Below, piece by piece: positions 31,101 through 32,989 of a stretch of DNA of 32,989 bases. Source of the stretch: Thermoplasmatales archaeon. GTDB lineage: Archaea > Thermoplasmatota > Thermoplasmata > Thermoplasmatales > Thermoplasmataceae. The notes below the pieces were generated by a model. It worked only from the letters and a program-made list of their open reading frames with translations, had not been told where the DNA came from and searched no databases. The first letter of the stretch is position 1; each line of letters begins with the position of its first letter. The translations under genes and the position numbers were made by a program. Where the stretch lies: positions 1 through 32,989 of the forward strand of contig DAHXNF010000027.1 in the NCBI GenBank assembly GCA_027366585.1. The letters run 5' to 3'.

Positions 31101-32024
31101 ATGGAACTTAGCAATGTGAAAGTAGACTGGGAGAATGTCCTGGATCCAGAGATCCAGCAGAATGAGAAGTTGCACCCGGACCTGCCTGTTCGAGACATGT
31201 ACCGCTGGGTCATTGATGACCTGAACAACAACAGGATGCGCTCAAGGGTCATAATGTCTTTAGACAGGGTGATCGGGTATGCATTCCTTTATCCCGCAAC
31301 TGGTTTTTCTGACCGATACTTTGCGTCATTCGGGTTCAAAGATCCACTTTCTGCAAACACCGAGAGAAGCAATATTCTGCTGGATTGGGCAATCAGGGAG
31401 TGCCGGAAAGAAAACAGGAAACTGCTTTTCAACGAGCCATTTAACACAGGGCCCGAATTTCATGCATCCATGGACGAGCGAGGCATCAGATCGCTTAAGA
31501 GAGTGGAGATGACCGCCAACCCCGGGTCATTCAGATTTTCCAGTATGAATTTGCCTGACGGGTATACAAGAACCGGGGTTCAATCCGCAGATCTTTCGGC
31601 CTACTCTGATGCGCTCTACAGTGCATTCAAGAGCGAGGATGAATCGATCCTCATAAGCAGTTACCCAGCAGAGAGGAAGAAGGTACTATCAGATATTTTG
31701 TCTGGCAGGCTGTATGGCGCCATTATCCATGAAGGATCGTTCGCCCTGTTGCACGCTGGAAAGGTTGTTGGAGGCGTCACAACATTGCTGAACAGTGCGA
31801 TCCCGTTCATTTCGGATCTATTCATAGTGCCGGAAGAACAGGGTAAAGGGCTAGGTTCATACCTCACAGAGAACGTTGTGTCATCCTTACGGATTTACAA
31901 GGAAGTGAGGCTCTGGACAGATGAACGTTCGATTGCACATGAAATGTATCTGCACAGGGGATTCACCGACACCGGAAGAACAGAGACCCTTTATTATCTC
32001 AGAACAGGAAAGCCGCAAGGATAA
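31101..32024 (+). CDS. Tandem-GNAT acetyltransferase-like protein
   Basis: A 307-residue protein with a degenerate N-terminal GNAT-like half (MSLDRVIGYAFLYPATGF, then a helix after TERSNILLDWAIREC) and an intact C-terminal GNAT domain. In the latter, ISDLFIVPEEQGKGLGSYL is the acetyl-CoA motif, followed by WTDERSIAHEMYLHRGF. Double GNATs often use one half for binding and one for catalysis. The substrate is unknown. A TATA-like box 29 nt before the ATG indicates a leaderless mRNA, although a weak GAGGT lies close to the start. Its 3' end overlaps the convergent membrane-protein gene by 26 bases. Confidence 0.82.
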   Translation: MELSNVKVDWENVLDPEIQQNEKLHPDLPVRDMYRWVIDDLNNNRMRSRVIMSLDRVIGYAFLYPATGFSDRYFASFGFKDPLSANTERSNILLDWAIRECRKENRKLLFNEPFNTGPEFHASMDERGIRSLKRVEMTANPGSFRFSSMNLPDGYTRTGVQSADLSAYSDALYSAFKSEDESILISSYPAERKKVLSDILSGRLYGAIIHEGSFALLHAGKVVGGVTTLLNSAIPFISDLFIVPEEQGKGLGSYLTENVVSSLRIYKEVRLWTDERSIAHEMYLHRGFTDTGRTETLYYLRTGKPQG

Positions 32025-32961
32025 CAAGCGAGAACGGCACAGTGAGATTATCGTCCAGCGGCGATACAGTAAAAGATTCAACCAGGCTTCCGACAACAGG
32101 AAACAGCATTATATACCATGGGAAACCGCCGGAAACGATGAACGCGAAAGTCAGCGAAGGAATAAGCATCGCAAGGAGTCCGCCGACACTTTTTCTATCG
32201 TTGTACGGCAGCCGTTTGAGCGGAAAACGTATTCCGATGAGGCTTGCCAGAGCGTCACCAATGATCACTGTAAAGACTATGATTGCAAGCAGATCAGGCT
32301 GAGTGACAAGAGACATCGCAAAAAGTGTTCCGGCTGCTATCATAATCGGTCCTATACCTAGAGTGACGTTTGGTCTCTCCATTGAATAGAAGAATCCCAC
32401 CAGATTAGGGGATCTGATCATAACGGCTACATTTCCCAGCGTCAGGAGGGCAAGTGCCGCAACAATAATTATAAAAAACGAGATCTCTCTGCCGAACGCG
32501 TATATCAGGAAAAGAACGACAATTCCCGCCATTAGCTGGAAGAGGTCCCTGTTTCTCTCCACGTCTGCATGCTTTCCCTTCCTGATTTCATTTTCAATAA
32601 CTCCTTCTTTAAGGTGGCGTGAAAATGCAACTACAATTATTGCTGCAACAGAGATCGCGAGGAGCAGGTAATTGTACTGAGCAACGTCAAAATATGTCAA
32701 TCCCGCTATGTCAAGGAGCAGGGCAGCGAGGAATACGTAGTATCTCCTGGTGTAAATTGAGTTCAGCAGAAGGACGGTTAGCATGGCAGAAAGCGCAGCA
32801 TATATATCTGAATTTATGGAGATAATGAACGAGAGAGCCACTGTGAAAATGTATATTATCAACCCTTCCTGATCCCGGGGCATCAGGGCAAGCCAGAACA
32901 GGAAGAGGGCCAGAACAAACGCCAGGAAATCTCCAAGATCTGGAAAGGCGAAGATTGACAC
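31999..32961 (-). CDS. Membrane CTP-dependent lipid kinase-like (dolichol/phytol kinase, DGK1 family)
   Basis: A 320-residue polytopic membrane protein with about nine to ten hydrophobic segments. The C-terminal third carries the family hallmarks: VFTVIIGDALASLIGIRF, then RKSVGGLLAMLIPS, and SLVESFTVSPLDDNLTVPF with the conserved acidic DDN. Known members (Sec59, Dgk1, VTE5) phosphorylate dolichol, diacylglycerol or phytol with CTP. An archaeal member may act on a polyprenol or geranylgeraniol lipid. The start is GTG: TTTATA near 32980-32987 lies about 24 bases upstream, as in other leaderless genes here. The frame stays open to the window edge, so a longer protein cannot be fully excluded. 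Confidence 0.75.
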   Translation of the reverse strand: MSIFAFPDLGDFLAFVLALFLFWLALMPRDQEGLIIYIFTVALSFIISINSDIYAALSAMLTVLLLNSIYTRRYYVFLAALLLDIAGLTYFDVAQYNYLLLAISVAAIIVVAFSRHLKEGVIENEIRKGKHADVERNRDLFQLMAGIVVLFLIYAFGREISFFIIIVAALALLTLGNVAVMIRSPNLVGFFYSMERPNVTLGIGPIMIAAGTLFAMSLVTQPDLLAIIVFTVIIGDALASLIGIRFPLKRLPYNDRKSVGGLLAMLIPSLTFAFIVSGGFPWYIMLFPVVGSLVESFTVSPLDDNLTVPFSLVILAAFLF

Positions 32962-32989
32962 ATTGAGTGATACAGAATTGGTATAAAGC

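Noticed and set aside
31040-31252. N-terminal extension of the malic enzyme frame
   Set aside because: It would overlap the divergent GNAT gene and adds non-homologous Ser/Arg-rich sequence; the ATG at 31039 fits the family.
31921-32361. 146-codon plus-strand ORF overlapping the GNAT and membrane-protein genes
   Set aside because: It is out of frame with GNAT and antisense to the dolichol-kinase-like protein, with charged low-complexity sequence.

Overview
The window looks like chromosomal DNA of a Thermoplasmata archaeon, most likely of the Thermoplasmatales (Thermoplasma/Ferroplasma/Cuniculiplasma type). The archaeal calls are aIF2-beta, CTP-dependent riboflavin kinase, the PyrB/PyrI pair, a Dph6-type diphthamide ligase, an Fcf1-like PIN protein, DUF2240, a PAC2 protein and a class II HMG-CoA reductase. 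Most transcription units have an AT-rich TATA-like box about 22-33 nt before the start codon and no Shine-Dalgarno sequence, so many mRNAs are probably leaderless. GTG and TTG starts are frequent. I see no tRNA, rRNA, CRISPR array or insertion sequence. The species-level placement is inference.

Layout. Positions 1-5.7 kb hold the 3' part of a YVTN beta-propeller surface protein, purB with an overlapping HTH gene, an uncharacterised radical SAM enzyme, a convergent dph6, and a peroxiredoxin with a DUF2240 gene. Positions 6.1-9.7 kb hold a TPR-like protein and HMG-CoA reductase on the minus strand, then pyrB-pyrI on the plus strand. Positions 9.7-10.9 kb (minus) hold a tandem ribbon-helix-helix regulator followed by a very divergent FtsZ/tubulin-like protein that stops where the FtsZ T7 loop would begin. 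Positions 11.2-13 kb hold an aIF2-beta / PIN / riboflavin kinase operon. Positions 13-17.9 kb (minus) hold two unrecognised proteins, a UvrD-family helicase fused to a PD-(D/E)XK nuclease, and a second TPR-like protein.

Positions 18.2-25.4 kb (minus) form a tightly packed operon glgB-glgE-treS-mak. It encodes a complete maltose-1-phosphate (GlgE) alpha-glucan pathway: TreS converts trehalose to maltose, Mak phosphorylates maltose, GlgE adds maltosyl units to a glucan, and GlgB branches it. The active-site residues of all three GH13 enzymes are present with the spacing known from bacterial homologues. This is an unusual gene set for an archaeon and one of the two most interesting loci here.

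Positions 25.5-27.8 kb hold a DHA2-type MFS exporter followed by a MarR regulator, with a palindrome over the promoter. Positions 27.8-33 kb hold a PAC2 protein, a decayed PEBP (YbhB-like) gene with point-mutation stops, a GNAT acetyltransferase, a malic enzyme, a divergent tandem-GNAT protein and a membrane dolichol/phytol-kinase-like protein. The malic enzyme/GNAT intergenic has one AT box centred inside a perfect inverted repeat, as if shared by both directions. A short Pcc1-like remnant lies downstream of mak.
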